Below, piece by piece: positions 11,701-20,780 of a stretch of DNA of 64,000 nucleotides. The position numbers and the translations under genes were made by a program. The notes under the pieces were generated by a model that worked only from the letters and a program-made list of their open reading frames with translations, made no database searches and had not been told where the DNA came from. The DNA lies in the NCBI GenBank assembly GCA_018292915.2, contig JACVVK020000328.1, positions 542,501 to 606,500 on the forward strand. The letters are read 5' to 3'. Source of the stretch: Batillaria attramentaria. Lineage: Eukaryota > Mollusca > Gastropoda > Batillariidae. Within the stretch, counting starts at the first letter, position 1; each line of letters starts with the position of its first letter.

Positions 11701-14454
11701 GGTGTGTGTTCTTACTCCGTTCATTACAGTCACTATATTGGTAATGAGTTGTGAAGGGAAATCTGCCGATTACGAAGTTCTAAAGCTATGTGCTAAATGA
11801 ATAAATGTTTCATTTGGCCATTGCGACCATTTTCGTAACTTTGCGGCTTCTAATAGTAGAGAAATCTGACTTTCTTTGTCCTATCGCCTCCATACCTGTA
11901 CTACACGTCGATACGACCACGTCGATAAAAATAGCGACCAATCAGCGCTGCCTAGCTTGTCTTCAGGTCGCAGCCGAATAAAGTCGTCTGCTCAGTACGC
12001 GGCACGCATCTACATACGTAGAACAAAAGATACGCCAACCACAGTCACCACAATGGTTTCAGTTGCTCTATTGTGTGCAAAGTGTCCATATTAATGAGAG
12101 TAGTAGTAGTAGAAGGGGTGGGTGGGTGTTTGGGGCTTAACGTCCTTTTCCACCTCAAACGGGTGATATCAAAACGGGGCAACGATGAAAATGCCAGCAC
12201 AAATATTTGGGCTCAACCGGAATTCGAACTCACGACCCCAGCCATAGAAGCCCAAGGCTCTACCATTCGGCCACCCCGGCTCCCTTAGTACTAGTGGTAG
12301 TAGTATTGGTATTAGTATTACAGTGATTGTTTCTGATGCACGGATCAAGCGCATTCGATAACAAGTTTTCCACAGCGTTGTTATATGTCTGAGAAACGTT
12401 TAGAAACTTTAAGATGAACTATTTCAGACCCTCCTTCTGAAGCGCCTGAGATTTCTGGCTACACTCCCGGTCAGATCCTACGAGACGGCGACACGCTGAC
12501 CTGTACAGTGAATGGTGGCAAACCACCCGTGTCTGATATCAACTTCCGCTGTACCAACCCTGATCTACACGGTGTGATCAATACAACGGGTTCAAGTCAG
12601 CTGACCTTCAACACAACACCAGCTACAAAGGACAGTACGATCTGCACGTGCAGCGCCGTGTGGGACCCTGACCCGGATCTGTACAAGCTGACGTCAAACA
12701 TAACAGTCTCGACGAAGTGTGAGTTTTTGCTGTACCCAAATACGGAAATACAAGACTTCTAGTGTCGCTACTGCAGCAAATCACAATATGGAATTCCGAG
12801 GCAGCGATCAGTACAAACTTTTAATATTACATGATATGGTACTACTGCTAAAAATTGTCTAAAGCACTGTGCAGGAAATGTAGAATGTTGAAGGCAAGTG
12901 AAGCAGTGTCGACCTCATGAGGGATAGTCTGGGGGACCATCTCCAGGGGTTATGAAAACTAAAAAATCTTCCTAGTCCTTCGGGCTAGCAAGATTTAAAA
13001 CCAACTAGCCCGAAACCATTTCCATTAGCTCAAAAATACATTTTGTCAAATATAGACCTATTCGTAAATAAAAAAAAAGATTCACAACACCTTGATAACT
13101 GTTATGAACACGCGGTCGCCATGAAGGGTTTCCTGACTCCTGGGATGCGCACGCGCGGTGCGCTTCACGGAGAAACCACTCTGCACTCACTGAGGTTTTT
13201 ACGGAGAGTTGTAGCGAGTGGCTCGCGCTAAAAATAGTTACTCTCACCCCAGCGTCACAACAGAAACTGAGAGAGAGAGAGAAGGGGGGGGGGGGGGGTG
13301 TTGAGGGGGCTGACAATATCTTGTGCATTCATCTGTGAAAACAATTTAACTAGTCCGATGGTATTGTCACTAGCCTGTGGGCTGTCGGACGAGTCTTTTC
13401 ATAATCCCTGATCTCGGTTTTGTTCTTGCTGTTGTTGTTGTTGTTGTTTTGTTTCTCAAGAGGGGATTTTTAATCAAAGAGGGTTGCCCGAACGCAGTGT
13501 TCCCTGTGATTCGAAAATACAAGGGTCCTTGGGACCCTTCTCCATATTTTTAGGGTACTGATGTAAATCTGGAGGGTCCATACATCAGATTCTGTCTGTT
13601 TTGCACAATGGCTCGGCGGAAATGCGATGCTGCAAGTGTCCGCTGCTTGTTACAGATCGCTTTTTGCTCAGTTTCCGGGAGAGTGTTGGAAAAATACTGT
13701 TTGTCACGGCGAGATCAAAAACGTGCGGCCCCTGTGACGCGCTGTTTTCAAATTTGTGCGTCAGTTAAAGAGTTTTGTGCGTACAAATACGCACACCAGT
13801 GCGTAATCGATAACACTGAGACAGATTGGAGTAGAGACCAACAAACGCACACACAAACACAAACACGAAAACGATAACTCACCCATTCCCATTGATTTCT
13901 CTCGCGGCTTGAAGTGCGTGCTGGTTAGGCATTTATTTTGTGAGTACACTTACATGGTCCATTATTGTTTCTTGAGGTAGCTTGACTTTCATCACGGGGG
14001 TCAAACAAAATGGACGGACAGGCGTTTCGTCCGGTGCTACGCCGCTTCAAATCAGCGGGTTCCCACGCCATAGTATCACATTTTTCCAAATACAAAACAC
14101 CAGAGCACTGGAAAAACGCCTGGGATTTTTCAGTTGTCGGTTCGAACGAATGAAAAGGGTTGTTTACCATCCAGAACCCCGACCTGTACTAATACGTTAC
14201 TACAACCTAAAGATGTGTATATGCTCATGTTTTACAATCATGGAATCGTCGAAACTTTTGAAGCGGCATAGCAAGGGAAAAGTGTCGTCCATTTTGATTA
14301 ACACCCGTGATCATTTTTTTCCTCTTGTTTGTTTGTCGCAGTGAGTCCATCAAAAGGCGGTGACCCGTTTCCATACTGGGCCATTATCGTTATTGTCTTG
14401 ATCCTGTCTCTTGCTGCTGTCGGTGTTGCTGTTGCCCGGCGTGTCTTGAAATGA
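2484..14454 (+). CDS. Gene A: multi-Ig membrane receptor, short tail
   Basis: Predicted spliced gene: signal peptide 2,484-2,541, Ig1 2,885-3,118, Ig2 3,455-3,733, Ig3 6,505-6,807, Ig4 10,138-10,440, Ig6 11,280-11,582, Ig7 12,428-12,718, membrane exon 14,342-14,454. That gives about 627 residues. All junctions are GT-AG and phase 1, and each join is open in frame. The leader has a hydrophobic core (VTFLFTAYVC). The membrane segment YWAIIVIVLILSLAAVGVAV is followed only by ARRVLK and a stop, so little signalling is expected from the tail. Introns carry large insertions absent from gene B. An Ig5 exon (10,537-11,155) is broken and probably skipped. Likely a cell-surface recognition or decoy receptor; the ligand is unknown. 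Transcription is not shown. Confidence 0.75.
2885..3118 (+). CDS. Gene A exon Ig1
   Basis: Starts after CTAAG and ends at a GTAAGT donor. The 78-residue segment has NCPNYVDDGSRLDCTC, a tryptophan in SLTWPGHS, and DNGTQYVCQM. This is a compact V/I-like Ig domain with the DxGxYxC signature, here DNGTQYVC. Paralogues lie at 22,576, 33,873, 39,046 and 58,910. Confidence 0.8.
3455..3733 (+). CDS. Gene A exon Ig2, fast-diverging
   Basis: Acceptor TTTCTAG, donor GTATGT, 93 residues. It shows LTLTCRDRD, SYSWTSVTCDNGNTGSTCTF and IVRCNA: four cysteines plus the core tryptophan of an Ig fold. By eye it differs from the gene B copy at about 19 of 279 bases, most changing the residue, whereas Ig4 differs at about 3 of 303. 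Confidence 0.82.
3907..5665. mobile_element. Helentron/pearl-like nonautonomous element
   Basis: Present in the Ig2-Ig3 intron of gene A and absent from gene B, where the empty site lies near 23,632. It begins GGCTCACTT and carries the inverse AAGTGAGCC at 5,636-5,644. A small hairpin (AGGAG, 6-nt loop, CTCCT) and CTAG follow, then a T-rich flank. Inside are a CTGT/GTGT microsatellite (3,958-4,018) and about ten tandem units of roughly 150 bp that alternate between two subtypes. Subterminal inverted repeats, a tandem core and a 3' hairpin are the known layout of Helentron-associated interspersed elements and the bivalve pearl family. No protein is encoded. Confidence 0.7.
6505..6807 (+). CDS. 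Gene A exon Ig3, CxC-type Ig-like
   Basis: 101 residues between TTTTACAG and GTAAGT. It runs PTISGYQDGQILKAGDEISC, then VRFSC, then MTCSCTAKW. The usual C-strand tryptophan is replaced by a Phe-x-Cys, and the F strand carries CxCxAxW. Ig6 and Ig7 share this plan, so the three arose by exon duplication. Confidence 0.8.
7169..8760 (+). mobile_element. 5'-truncated LINE with RNase H domain
   Basis: Encodes the C-terminal part of a LINE ORF2: a post-RT region (RALVRSKLDYGCIVYSSAS), then RNase H (IFTDGSKSEDGRVGAAAVM, YSAELRAILLAL, LSDSLSALQAL), then a zinc-knuckle-like CVPCHES...H...C. Frames change near 7,700 and 8,080, so it is not intact. An RNase H domain points to the I/Jockey-Nimb side of LINEs. 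It is flanked by the 10-bp duplication CCCCTTGTTT at 7,159 and 8,761. Gene B has the clean empty site near 25,495. The 3' end has a TAAC-rich tail. Confidence 0.9.
9349..9612 (+). pseudogene. Myb/SANT-like ORF, probably transposon-derived
   Basis: Starts ATGGCATCACAC and reads KRARKANFSDREIITMLEEI, resembling the first helices of Myb/SANT-like domains that accompany PIF/Harbinger transposases. It ends soon after without a full domain. Upstream is a near-palindrome ACTGCGCATGTGCGCAGT. It lies in the Ig3-Ig4 intron and has a nearly identical copy at 26,096-26,389. Family assignment is tentative. Confidence 0.4.
9641..9915. repeat. 55-bp minisatellite, 5 units
   Basis: Five units of 55 bp beginning GAGAAGGTGGAGGAAGACTG. 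The homologous place in gene B (26,388-26,497) has two units. All three frames stay open because the unit lacks stops; I see no reason to call it a gene. Confidence 0.95.
10138..10440 (+). CDS. Gene A exon Ig4, I-set domain
   Basis: 101 residues after TTTTCAG, ending at GTATGT. This is a conventional I-set domain: GSLTVNEWDNVTVIFTC, GRPAPSVTL, then SEDMGTYTCTADN. The gene B copy is nearly identical. In gene D the same exon is split by a 2.95-kb transposon. Confidence 0.85.
10537..11155 (+). pseudogene. Broken Ig5 exon of gene A
   Basis: An acceptor (TTACAG) precedes APKGNQIVKRKTESVK and then an in-frame TGA. A 270-bp piece of the 0.68-kb satellite interrupts the exon at 10,652-10,921. After it, a domain resumes (FTVLAYLKPNTFVF to LGVYRVEVSNGLEGTYK) and ends in TAG, where gene D has TAC. 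The domain lacks the F-strand cysteine (YRVEV). It is probably skipped, because Ig4 joins Ig6 in frame. Confidence 0.75.
10652..10921 (+). repeat. Satellite fragment inside Ig5 exon (gene A)
   Basis: Runs from TTGGATCAGTG to GGAGTCTAGT and matches part of the 0.67-0.68-kb tandem repeat at 15,365-16,318 and, inverted, at 47,755-49,110. It is shared with gene B (27,228-27,476), so it inserted before the A/B duplication. Gene D lacks it. Confidence 0.85.
11280..11582 (+). CDS. Gene A exon Ig6, CxC-type Ig-like
   Basis: 101 residues after CCTTGCAG, ending at GTGAGT. It shows LTCTVQGGMP, VHINCTN and TKCYCWATWEPEPG. It is homologous to Ig3 and Ig7 and to exons at 27,834 and 53,556. It can follow Ig4 directly in frame. 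Confidence 0.8.
12113..12284 (-). mobile_element. tRNA-derived SINE
   Basis: On the minus strand the head reads like a tRNA: GGTGGCCGAATGGTAGAGC (A box) and GAGTTCGAATTCC (B box). A body follows with AAATATTTGTGCTGGCATTT. It lies in the Ig6-Ig7 intron and is shared with gene B at 28,800-28,971, so it predates that duplication. It is not a functional tRNA. Confidence 0.7.
12428..12718 (+). CDS. Gene A exon Ig7, CxC-type Ig-like
   Basis: 97 residues after ATTTCAG, ending at GTGAGT. It contains ISGYTPGQILRDGDTLTC, INFRCTN and TICTCSAVWDPDPD. It is the membrane-proximal Ig exon. The copies in genes B and E are almost identical at base level. Confidence 0.82.
12944..13410. mobile_element. 467-bp TIR element (hAT-like)
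   Basis: Ends are CAGGGGTTATGAAAA and, inverted, CAGGGATTATGAAAA. The direct repeat ATCTC flanks both sides (12,939-12,943 and 13,411-13,415). No transposase is encoded. Genes B and E lack it but carry a scar at the same spot (see findings). Confidence 0.85.
13608..13877 (+). other. Intronic ORF of unknown nature
   Basis: An 89-codon frame starting MARRKCDAASVRC lies in the Ig7-membrane intron. It is kept in the E copy (from 54,846) with a few changes and broken by a stop in the B copy (near 29,837). I recognise no family. It may be a relic of a mobile element. Confidence 0.25.
14342..14454 (+). CDS. Gene A membrane exon and stop
   Basis: After GTCGCAG the frame reads SPSKGGDPFPYWAIIVIVL and on to RRVLK, then TGA. 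In gene D the same place reads AAA GGA AAA and continues to a splice donor. The TGA therefore removes the tail that gene D keeps. The same stop is present in B (30,631) and E (55,691). Confidence 0.82.
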
Positions 14455-14569
14455 AATATTTGATGTAAACACAAAGGTAATTAGCATATTAGTTAACGTG
14501 CTCGCTTGTGAATAGCAAACAATTAATTTCAACACGGACGTTTTTCGTTCTTGTCTCCTTCTATCTACC

Positions 14570-14575
14570 AATAAA
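14570..14575 (+). terminator. Poly(A) signal of gene A
   Basis: AATAAA lies 115 nt after the stop codon. The equivalent in B reads AATATA and in E AATTAA, so those genes must end elsewhere or use a weak signal. Confidence 0.45.
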
Positions 14576-14729
14576 CAGTTTGTTGTGAGATGAGCTCCTC
14601 ACCACTGCTATCTTTTAAGGTTTTATCTGGCTCATTTCAGTCTATCCTTTTGTTTTGGATTTTATCACTGGTACTTGTTCTTGGTTTTTAATCTTGGTCT
14701 CTGGCTGTGCTTTATTTTTTTCTACTCAG

Positions 14730-14730
<1 letters not shown>

Positions 14731-14771
<41 letters not shown>
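14731..14771. repeat. GT microsatellite
   Basis: Uninterrupted GT run of about 20 units. It is expanded in the B copy (30,911-30,988) and, interrupted, in the E copy (55,976-56,071). Confidence 0.95.
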
Positions 14772-14774
<3 letters not shown>

Positions 14775-14848
14775 CTTTTACTTTTATAGTTGTTCTTACG
14801 TAGTGTACATTGAGTAAATGTTTTGTAGTTGTTGTTTTACTTCGGTTT

Positions 14849-14925
14849 TAGATTGTAAGGCGCCTAGAGCTCGTTCCCCGGGGATAGGCGCCCTACAAAT
14901 ATTATTATTATTATTATTATTATTT
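14849..14925 (+). mobile_element. LINE/SINE 3' end with ATT tail
   Basis: GATTGTAAGGCGCCTAGAGC through GGCGCCCTACAAAT to an ATT run has the shape of an L2-type 3' end shared by LINEs and SINEs. Copies are at 31,063-31,128 and 56,161-56,213, at the same place before the dead tail exon. Confidence 0.55.
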
Positions 14926-14960
14926 TGTTTGTTTTATGTTGATTTTTCCCTCTCTTGCAG

Positions 14961-15118
14961 AGAAAGCGAAACATGCGGAGACGTGTTGAAGAGGGAAGCA
15001 ATCCAAAACACCTTGGAACAATAACGCTAACTCCGGACAAGAGACATGACTGAGTAGTTTCTGTGAAGAAACAGGAATCTTTCTCAAAATACCAGCGAAA
15101 CTAAGGCCATTTGAACTC
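14961..15118 (+). pseudogene. Dead cytoplasmic-tail exon after gene A
   Basis: After CTCTTGCAG the sequence resembles the gene D tail exon (45,981): EKAKHAETC, then an in-frame TGA. Later parts match in other frames (CTTTCTCAAAATACCAGC against CTTTCTGAAAATTCCAGC). The upstream stop in the membrane exon already makes it unreachable. Copies are at 31,165 and 56,256. Confidence 0.75.
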
Positions 15119-15175
15119 AGATACATTAACACGCTATGTTGGATGAGTATACGATCGGTCAGACTGTTTTGTTCA

Positions 15176-15177
<2 letters not shown>

Positions 15178-15208
<31 letters not shown>

Positions 15209-15235
15209 TGTGTGTGTCTGTGTGTGTGTGTGTGA
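15178..15235. repeat. GT microsatellite, 3' flank of A
   Basis: GT run with two TCTG interruptions. It is homologous to the longer runs at 31,386-31,471 and 56,468-56,527. Confidence 0.95.
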
Positions 15236-15364
15236 ACAATACATGAGACATATCCACTGCTCGTATACGAAGTACGTCACATAATTATTCATAAATTGAC
15301 AGCGACCACGCATATCAACAGATACCGGTAGCCAAACTTTTCACCCGTGTATTATGCTTGTCGT

Positions 15365-16318
15365 CAACCCCCTTGCCGTTTACTCACATCCTGTTGGATC
15401 AGTGTACCACGTAAACAGTGCCATCAAAGCGCAACAATAATTGTCCGCTGGCAAAGATTTTGCCCAAACGAAAAGTGGTCGGATATTCAAGACTTCGTTT
15501 CAAATCGAATCATATGGCACACAAGTCTTCGCTTTTCTAAAAAAAATTTCGCCATTTTTGAGAATGGCGCTGGCTGTAAGCAGTCACATTTTCACGCCCC
15601 GCCGAAAAGGGACTGCACTCTGGAGTCTAGTGCACAAGCACTCTCTGGGGCACAGAGTCCTTCAGTGGAAAGTACCTCTGTGCACAGTGGGGAAATGGCG
15701 CTCACTGCGCTACCGTGACGGGCCTAAATTGTCTCGGTGCTCTCAAACACAAGGTCGCGCACTATGTCATCCTTGACCAGCTTTGAACCCAGAGGGATCC
15801 TCAATGGCGCAAGTGATGTCAGGCTGTCTTCAGAGTGAAAGTAGGCGTGTTTCTGAATCAGAGACATACATAACATGTCTCTGTCTGAATGGACAGATCT
15901 ATTATTACATTCAGTCCTAGAGCACGGGTGTGTATGCTTTTGTAATCGTCTCTTATTCCACCACAAGGCAGGTACGTGATCATCTGCACCGTGCAATAAT
16001 ACTTGCCTGTAGAGTGCAACACCCTTGCCTGTCAGAGTGCAACCCCCTTACCGTTTACTCACATCCTGTTGGATCAGTGTACCACGTAAACAGTGCCATC
16101 AAAGCGCAACAATAATTGTCCGCGGGCAAAGATTTTGCCCAAACGAAAAGTGGTCGGATATTCAAGACTTTGTTTCAAATCGAATCATATGACACACAAG
16201 TCTCTGCTTTTCTAAAAAAAAAATCGCCATTTTTAAAAATGGCGCTGGGTGTAAGCAGTAAAATTTTCAAGCCCCGCCGAAAAGGGACTGCACTCTGGAG
16301 TCTAGTGCACAAGATGGA
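15365..16318. repeat. 0.68-kb satellite, about 1.4 units in tandem
   Basis: CAACCCCCTTGCCGTTTACT recurs at 16,040 as CAACCCCCTTACCGTTTACT, about 675 bp later, with the sequence between repeated. Each unit holds a hairpin CGCCATTTTT / AAAAATGGCG. The same unit lies inverted at 47,755-49,110 and in part inside the Ig5 exons of A and B. Frames seen in it show no protein family I know. Confidence 0.88.
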
Positions 16319-16545
16319 ACAGTGATCTTTTGTGATGTCATTTTCTTTAAAACTCGCATCACTGAAAATCTGACGTAGGTTACGCATCCCACGCAAGCAC
16401 GGCAGCGCCCCAAACAAACGCACGCACAAGATGGAACAGTAATCTTTTGTGATGTCATTTTCTTTAATACTCACGTCACTGAATATCTGACGTAGGTTAC
16501 GTCATCCATGCACGCCCGCCAAACACAGCCATTTTGAAGCAACAA
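16311..16545. repeat. 116-bp direct duplication
   Basis: CAAGATGGAACAGT recurs at 16,427. Both units continue with ATCTTTTGTGATGTCATTTT and CTGACGTAGGTTACG. Two copies, about 90% alike. It follows directly on the satellite. Confidence 0.85.
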
Positions 16546-16811
16546 CACTAGGTGAGGTATTTCCCTAAACATATTTGCTTATTCTCACTTTCATTCATCC
16601 TCCATGTTAGCATTTGAAGTCGGGGTTTGTAGCGCCCACTCCCTAGCGCTGCCAGAGGCAGGCAGGAGGGCAAGAAATACTTGGACACCATTGGAGGTGT
16701 TGAAAACACTGAGATAACAGTGTGGGAGGTGCTGGAATGATAGTTTATTCTCTGTTGGACCGGCACTCTTTATCGGGCCAAATGGTTTCTATCTTTCTGT
16801 GTAAATTACAG

Positions 16812-16983
16812 AGAGAGAGAGAGAGTGTGTGTGTGTGTGTGTGATAGAGAAAAAGGGGGGGGGGGGGGTCGGAAGACAGAGATAGAGAGAGAGAGAGGGG
16901 GGGGTGAGTGGGGTATGTGTAAATTAGAGAGAGAGAGAGAGAGAGTGTGTGTGTGTGAGGGGGGGGGGATACAGAGAGAGAGA

Positions 16984-17021
<38 letters not shown>

Positions 17022-17104
17022 AACTAGAGAGGGGGGGGGGGGGGGGGTCGGAAGACGGAGATAGAGAGGGGAGAGTGGGGTCTGTGTAAATTAGAGAGAG
17101 GGAG

Positions 17105-17135
<31 letters not shown>

Positions 17136-17292
17136 CACGGGGGAGGGGGGGGGGGGGGGTCGGAAGACAGAGAGAGAGACAGGGGAGAGTGGGGTGGGGA
17201 GAAAAAAAGAGACTCACAGACACACACGAACAAGACACACACGTACATAGTTTACCAAACAAGAGACAGAGACCGGGGGGGGGGGGGGTGGT
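16812..17292. repeat. Purine-rich GA/GT/poly-G tract
   Basis: Alternating (GA)n, (GT)n and runs of 8-17 G repeat four or five times around a GTCGGAAGAC motif, which occurs three times. It is a local tandem expansion with extreme strand asymmetry. No coding sense. Confidence 0.9.
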
Positions 17293-17435
17293 GAGGGGGA
17301 TGCCCTACTGAAATTTTACGTGTTTCTTCACGCCGTCCCCGGCCGCCTAAAACCTTGAAGGTATGTTTTTCCCCTTATTTTTACAGCCACAATTTGCTGT
17401 TGAAAACCCGACTATGATGGTAATAAAGGATTATT

Positions 17436-20160
17436 TATGGCACCTGGTAGACATGTATACCCGACTCGAGCGAAGCCGGGTACTCTGCTTGTAAGAAATA
17501 CAGGCACTGTTGGGCATTTTTGACGACTGCGTCAGTGTTTTGCCCCCATTTCAGGTCACATGAAATAATGGACCCTAGAAACTTGAAATGTTGAACTGTC
17601 TCAACAGTTTTCCCATCGATCAAAAGAGGGGTAAGGGGAGGAGTTTGCTTTTTTTCTGAAATCCACCACCATCTCCTTTGTTTTGCTCACATTCAGCCCA
17701 AGATTGTTCTCAGTGCACCAGCTAACAAGTTTATCTACCTGGTCACGAAACTCGGATTCGTCCGAATTAGTGAGGAGACCCTGCACAGTGGTATCATCTG
17801 CAAATTTGAGAATTTTGGTGCTGTTATGACTAGAAACACAGTCATATGTGAAAAGTGAATACAATAATGGTGAAAGGACACATCCTTGCGGGGCGCCTGT
17901 GGACAGAATGAGTGGGGATGAAACATTATCACCAACTTTCACAACCTGTGGTCGCTTTAGGAGGAAATCGAGGATCCACAGACACATGACGTGTGGAACC
18001 CCTATTTTCTCAATCTTTTCGAACAGCTTAGCTGGGATGATGGTATTAAATGCGGAGCTGTAGTCTACAAAAAGAATCCGAGCGTACGTATTAGGATTCT
18101 CCAAATGATGCAGGGCGTAAAACAATCCAAAGGAGACAACGTCCTCTACGGATCTCGTTTGGCGGTATGCGAACTGAAAGCAATTAAGCAATGGATCACT
18201 AAGTGACTTCAGAAACTGCCGAAAGATCAAGCGCTCGAACGTCTTCATGACGACTGACGTCAGAGCTACGGGGCGATAATCATTCAAGCAGGGGACGGTA
18301 GATTTTTTAGAAACAGGCATGACAGTTGATTTTTTGAAACACTGGGGCACCGTGCACTGTGAAAGAGACATGTTATATATGTCAGTGAAGACGCCCCAGA
18401 GCTGGTCAGCACACGTTTAGGGAAGGTGTAGTAAGACATTGTCAGGTCCAGCCGCCTTCCTAGTGTTGAGACGCTCAAACGTGCTTTTAACATCAATTGT
18501 GAAGGGTGGTTCATCACACAGGTGTTTAGCAACAGATGGAGGAGAGGAAGTGTTCTTTTTAGTCAAACCGACCGTAAAAGTCGTTGAGTTTATCAGGTAA
18601 GTGAGGATCAGTATCGTCAGCAGCTTTAGCTGACGGCTTATAGTTGGTAATGTTCTTGGTGGTGAAATTCTCCTCCAGCTTGTCACGATAGCTCGCCTTG
18701 GCAGTCCTAATAGCCGTCTCTACCGCGTACCTCGCCCGCTTGTACCTGTCACTATCCTTGTCTTTGTCCTTGTAAGCGTCATGCTTCTCCTGTAGTTTGT
18801 GCTTAACGTTAGTGTTGAACCATGGTTTGTCGTTGGGATAGCACTTAGTAGTCTTAGTCGGGATGCATTGTCCTTCACAAAAAGTAATGTAGTCACTAAC
18901 CGTCTCAGTGAACTCGTGAAGATCGGCTGAAGCCTCTTTAAACACGTTCCAGTCAGTGCACCCAAGACATCCGCGAAGTGTCAGCAGACCACTGCTTCCC
19001 TGTTTTAACTATCGATTTCACACACTTCAGTTTTTCCTTATAGGTGGGCACGAGATACATCATAGCATGGTCGGACTGACCCAGTGGTGCACGGGGGAGC
19101 GAGCGATAGGCGCCCTTGATGGTGGTGTAACAATTATCCAGGGTTTTGCTCTCCCTCGTCGCACATGTTACCTGCTGCACGTACTTGGGCATTTCTCTTT
19201 TCAGATTAGCTCTGTTAAAGTCACCGGCAACCACCACAAAAGAGTCGTGGTTAAAGTTTTCAGTCTTAGTAACGATGTCGGCCAGCTGAGCCACCGCGGC
19301 GTCAGTATTTACGTGGGGAGGGATGTAAACAGCGGTCAGAATGACACATGAAAACTCCCTGGGCGGGTAAAAAGGACAGCAGGCAATAGTCAACGTTTCA
19401 ATGTCAACAGAACTGTTTTTAGAAAGTACCTTTACATCTGTAACCCAACGGTTGTTGACCAAAATAACATACACCCCCACCACGAGCCTTGCCTGTCTCT
19501 TCACAGGACCGGTCGTTTCGAAAGATGGACAAACCGGGTGGCGTCACGTCTCGTGTGTATTTTTCTCTCCTGTATTTCCCCTAGATAGTTTATACTTTTC
19601 TTTTCTTTTTTTAAACTTTTTTATTGTTTGTTTGTTTGTTTTGATTTTTTTCTCAATACCCTTTAATGTAGAATAGCAGGACAGCATGTAAGATAGGCAG
19701 CAATGCCTAAATGCTCTATCCTGAATTAAAAAAAAAGTTTCATCAGTGACGCAGAATACAGAGCAGTCCCTAAAGTCTCTCTTATTTTGCAAATGAAACA
19801 AAAATTCATCAGTCTTGTTGCGAAAGGAACGCACGTTCGATAAGAACATAGCTGGCAGGGGCGGTCGTAGGTTGCGCCGGCATAGCCTCAACAAGGCCCC
19901 ACCACGCCTGCCCCTTTTGCGCACGTGCCGACCTCGTGCTTTATCACTCTCAACTGTGTTCCAGTTATGGACTGGCGGAAGAAAATAATCAAAAAGCAAC
20001 TCTGACTTCATTTTCAACTCACGCACAGTGTCACCGATGTGTAGTAGGACATCCTTGTCATATTTGCAGACACACGAAGTCCCTTTGAACAGCAATGCGG
20101 CCACAATCATGCACACGATCAGGACCCCCGACACCATGTCGCCATACACCGGCGCCATAC
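17436..20160 (-). mobile_element. Degenerate LINE with endonuclease and RT
   Basis: Reading the minus strand from 20,160 down: a head segment with RNLRPPLPAMFLSNVRSFRN; an endonuclease with VVVAGDFNRANL and GQSDHAMMYLVP (19,504-18,953); a linker; then the reverse transcriptase (18,371-17,601) with [27 protein letters not shown] and [10 protein letters not shown]. The order and motifs fit L2/CR1/Rex-like LINEs. Stops, frameshifts and an insert near 19,660-19,740 make it inactive. It lies between genes A and B. Confidence 0.85.
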
Positions 20161-20169
20161 TCTCTTTTT

Positions 20170-20780
20170 TATGATCAATTAACGACGAAGAAGATGAAAT
20201 AACCCTGGTAGGCGAGGTGATAACTTGCTGTAAGAAAAAAATAATGAAATCGTGTATACCCAGGATGGATTGGACTTGAAAAGGTTGATATTAAAGTCAT
20301 CTAATATAACCACACCCGCTTTGGGATTTGAATCGTGTACTTTATCCATCATTGACATAAATTCGTTGTACCAGTTAAAATTGGGAGCACGATTGCGGTA
20401 TCCATTCCCTACCAGAAGAGGAGTTGAGTTATCAGAAATCTTTATTTCTAACCAGATAGTCTCTGCTACTTTAGACTCTAGATCCACACGTCTACGCGTA
20501 TTACAACGGATGGTATCGTGAAGGTAAATGGCAAGGCCCGTGTGTTGGGGAATGGAGGCATCTCTGCTGATAATAGAATAATTTGAGATCCTGAGACAGC
20601 TATCAATGATATCGGGAGATAATCGCGCTTCTCTGAGCCCGAGAAGATCCAATGGCGGTGACCGATTGAGAATTACCGTAATATCAGGTACTTTGTTCTG
20701 TAATTGACACGCATTAAGATGTCCGATACTGAAACCGTCACAGATATTGATATTGATAGTGATGCCAGCCCTGCTCTACT
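20170..20780 (-). mobile_element. Endonuclease fragment of a second LINE
   Basis: The minus strand reads LREARLSPDIIDSCLRISNY, GLAIYLHDTI, VAETIWLEIK and VVILDDFNINLF. These are landmarks of a LINE apurinic endonuclease, with Asp in place of the Gly of GDFN. It abuts the preceding LINE in the same orientation, so one probably landed in the other. Confidence 0.7.

Noticed and set aside
12215..12284. tRNA-Leu-like gene on the minus strand
   Set aside because: Same reason; no acceptor-stem closure visible and the body is shared with the B-copy SINE.
15347..16325. ORFs MSAGKDFAQTKSGRIF and relatives in the satellite
   Set aside because: They recur wherever the satellite does, vary in frame and end, and match no family; treated as repeat.
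16924..17311. Long Ser/Pro/Leu-rich ORFs
   Set aside because: Produced by GA, GT and G runs; low complexity only.
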